This document shows, piece by piece, positions 6,619 through 7,852 of a DNA stretch of 7,852 nt. A program made the position numbers and the translations under genes. The notes below the pieces were generated by a model, which was not told where the DNA came from, did no database searches, and was given only the letters and a program-made list of their open reading frames with translations. The DNA comes from JBFMAE01 sp040756085 (GTDB lineage Bacteria > Desulfobacterota > BSN033 > UBA1163), in NCBI GenBank assembly GCA_040756085.1, contig JBFMAE010000305.1, positions 1 through 7,852 on the forward strand, in the 5' to 3' direction. Numbering within the stretch: the stretch's first letter is position 1; the number at the start of each line of letters is the position of its first letter.

Positions 6619-6652
6619 AGCAGAGGTTTTAAAGTTTTAGAAATAATGCCTT

Positions 6653-6679
6653 GTTCATGGTTTATCGTTCATTGTTCAT
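6653..6679 (+). repeat. GTTCAT direct repeats just before lipA
   Basis: GTTCAT appears three times in 27 bp (6653-6658, 6667-6672, 6674-6679), interspersed with GGTTTATC. This simple degenerate repeat occupies most of the 71 bp gap between lpdA and lipA and ends 10 bp before ATG 6690. Read in the lipA frame from TTG 6651 it would encode MFMVYRSLFIVYS, which looks like translated repeat rather than LipA. It leaves lipA with no recognisable Shine-Dalgarno. Confidence 0.6.
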
Positions 6680-6689
6680 AGTATATAGC

Positions 6690-7547
6690 ATGAAGAAACC
6701 TCCTTGGCTTAAAAAACGAATCCCTCCCTTTCAGGACATTCATAAGGTTAGGTCCATCCTGGAGGAGTCGGCCCTTCATACGGTCTGTGAAGAGGCCCGA
6801 TGCCCGAACCTGGGGGAATGTTTTTCGAAAGGGACGGCAACGATTCTCATTCTGGGAAAAATCTGTTCACGGGATTGTGGTTTTTGTGCGGTTGAGCATG
6901 GAGTTCCCGCTTTACCTGATGAAGCAGAACCGGAGAATGTGGCTCAAGCCGTTAAAAAGATGGGTCTCCAATATGTTGTCATTACTTCCGTGACCCGTGA
7001 TGACCTACCCGATGGTGGAGCCTCCCAATTCGCCAGAACGATTCGAGCCATTCGAAGCTTGGATCAAACCATAAAAGTTGAAGTATTGATCCCGGATTTT
7101 AAAGGGGACCCCTCCTCGCTAATAAAAGTTTTAGAAGAATCTCCGGATGTTCTGAATCATAACATTGAAACGGTTCCTCGACTTTATCCTGAGGTTCGCC
7201 CCCAGGCCGACTACAAGAGATCACTTGATCTTTTAAGAAGATCAAAAGATCTCTATCATTCAATTCGTGCCAAATCAGGGTTTATGCTTGGACTCGGAGA
7301 AACAAGAGAAGAAGTCATCGAATTACTCAAGGACTTGAGCAGAGTCAAATGTGATTTCTTAACCATCGGCCAGTATCTTCGACCGAGGGTTGATCGTCTC
7401 CCTGTAGCCCGATACGTTCCTCCTGAGGAGTTTGAGGAATATAAAAAAGTAGGATTAGAGATGGGTTTTAAAGTCGTTACCTCCGGTCCCTTTGTCCGGA
7501 GTTCCTTCGACGCTTCTCAGATGTTTGAGAACAGCACCAGTCAATGA
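6690..7547 (+). CDS. lipA: Lipoyl synthase (radical SAM)
   Basis: This 285-residue enzyme inserts two sulfurs at C6 and C8 of protein-bound octanoate, completing the lipoyl group made by LipB on GcvH. The N-terminal auxiliary [4Fe-4S] cluster motif CX4CX5C uses Cys33, Cys38 and Cys44 (CEEARCPNLGEC). The radical-SAM cluster motif CX3CX2C uses Cys59, Cys63 and Cys66 (CSRDCGFC). The VITSVTRDDLPDGG segment (97-110), HNIETVPRLYPEVRP (157-171), SGFMLGLGETREEV (196-209) and TIGQYLRPR (225-233) are all conserved. RSSFDA at 270-275 supplies the terminal serine that ligates the auxiliary cluster (RSSY in many homologues). The start at ATG 6690 (MKKPPWLKKRIPP) is chosen because the 13 residues before it, from TTG 6651, come from a GTTCAT repeat. 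No ribosome site is visible. It is the last gene of the cluster. Confidence 0.96.
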   Translation: MKKPPWLKKRIPPFQDIHKVRSILEESALHTVCEEARCPNLGECFSKGTATILILGKICSRDCGFCAVEHGVPALPDEAEPENVAQAVKKMGLQYVVITSVTRDDLPDGGASQFARTIRAIRSLDQTIKVEVLIPDFKGDPSSLIKVLEESPDVLNHNIETVPRLYPEVRPQADYKRSLDLLRRSKDLYHSIRAKSGFMLGLGETREEVIELLKDLSRVKCDFLTIGQYLRPRVDRLPVARYVPPEEFEEYKKVGLEMGFKVVTSGPFVRSSFDASQMFENSTSQ

Positions 7548-7615
7548 GGTTGATAGCTTATCCGATTTAATTTTCTAAGAAGAATTTCATACCCCAAAAT
7601 AGACATTGATACCAA

Positions 7616-7679
7616 CCCTTTTCCCCTCTCCCTTGATGCCTGCCTGCCGCAGGCAGGGGAGAGGGTTGGGGTGAGGGTG
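7616..7679. repeat. C-rich/G-rich repeat, copy 3, with an internal TGCCTGC palindrome
   Basis: CCCTCTCCC at 7624-7632 pairs with GGGAGAGGG at 7657-7665, and the right side continues as TTGGGGTGAGGGTG, matching the GGTGAGGG end seen at 66-87 and 2663-2686. Within the loop sits a second, perfect palindrome: CCTGCCTGC 7639-7647, a single C, then GCAGGCAGG 7649-7657. The left arm lacks the CCCTCACCC half, so this copy is asymmetric. As RNA or cruciform DNA it would make one long hairpin with an internal loop. Confidence 0.7.
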
Positions 7680-7716
7680 TCACATCACGAATTGTGTTCC
7701 CCCTCCCCTTCATCCC

Positions 7717-7750
7717 CTCCCGCCAAGAGACTGTGTCGGAATGGCGGGAG
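7717..7750. repeat. Hairpin CTCCCGCCA/TGGCGGGAG
   Basis: CTCCCGCCA at 7717-7725 and TGGCGGGAG at 7742-7750 are perfectly complementary over 9 bp around a 16-base loop. The right arm runs on as AGGG and the left arm is preceded by CCCC-rich sequence, so it resembles the GGGAGAGGG family only loosely. No T-run follows; the next bases are AGGGACAGAG, which speaks against an intrinsic terminator. Confidence 0.6.
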
Positions 7751-7852
7751 AGGGACAGAGAGCCAGCTTCGGAAGCTTTAGAATTGCGGTTATTTAAAAG
7801 TTATGGGTAACAGTCTAGGTGGTTGAAAATGATGTTTGTATGGTAATCAAGA

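Larger units (their letters stand above)
7548..7852. other. Non-coding tail after lipA
   Basis: No open reading frame with recognisable similarity or a credible ribosome site was found on either strand in these 305 bases. The first ~65 bp are AT-rich and lack a stem followed by a T-run, so no intrinsic terminator for lipA can be named. The middle contains two separate hairpins (listed individually). Further on, AGCTTC and GAAGCT around 7767-7779 form a small 6+6 palindrome with a one-base centre. An ATG at 7840 has only four codons before the window ends and no ribosome site, so the next gene, if any, begins near or beyond the edge. Confidence 0.5.

Noticed and set aside
7840..7852. Start of a downstream gene at ATG 7840
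   Set aside because: Only four codons remain in the window and there is no ribosome site at a suitable distance.

Overview
The window reads as a chromosomal metabolic segment from a bacterium with a split (two-subunit) glycine decarboxylase. All seven recognisable genes lie on the + strand: a small ParB/sulfiredoxin-fold protein resembling free-serine kinase (SerK), then gcvH, gcvPA, gcvPB, lipB, lpdA and lipA. A split P-protein, compact LipA and LipB, and intergenic C-rich/G-rich palindromes fit an anaerobic Desulfobacterota-like ('deltaproteobacterial') or similar lineage. That placement is only an inference; no rRNA or phylogenetic marker is present.

Layout: 1-115 is a leader with a C-rich/G-rich palindromic repeat. 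116-601 is the SerK-like gene. 602-797 is a gap with several dyads. 798-2552 holds gcvH and gcvPA, which abut with no spacing. 2553-2795 is a gap almost filled by a ~170 bp imperfect inverted repeat. 2796-4277 is gcvPB. 4278-4431 is a gap with a nested, three-way-junction-like palindrome. 4432-5103 is lipB. 5104-5211 is a gap with a further hairpin. 5212-6618 is lpdA. 6619-6689 is a short gap with GTTCAT repeats. 6690-7547 is lipA. 7548-7852 is non-coding as far as can be seen, with two more hairpins.

Function: the genes form a nearly self-sufficient glycine cleavage module. GcvPA/GcvPB decarboxylate glycine and pass the aminomethyl group to the lipoyl arm of GcvH, and LpdA reoxidises that arm. 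LipB loads octanoate onto apo-GcvH and LipA inserts the two sulfurs. The aminomethyltransferase GcvT (T-protein) is the only core part missing and must be encoded elsewhere if the pathway works. The SerK-like protein, if it really phosphorylates free serine, would connect the glycine/serine pool to O-phosphoserine and so to cysteine or 3-phosphoglycerate.

The most unusual property is that all six inter-gene spaces longer than ~30 bp, plus the leader, carry repetitive or palindromic DNA. Several of these repeats sit directly before start codons that lack a clear Shine-Dalgarno sequence.
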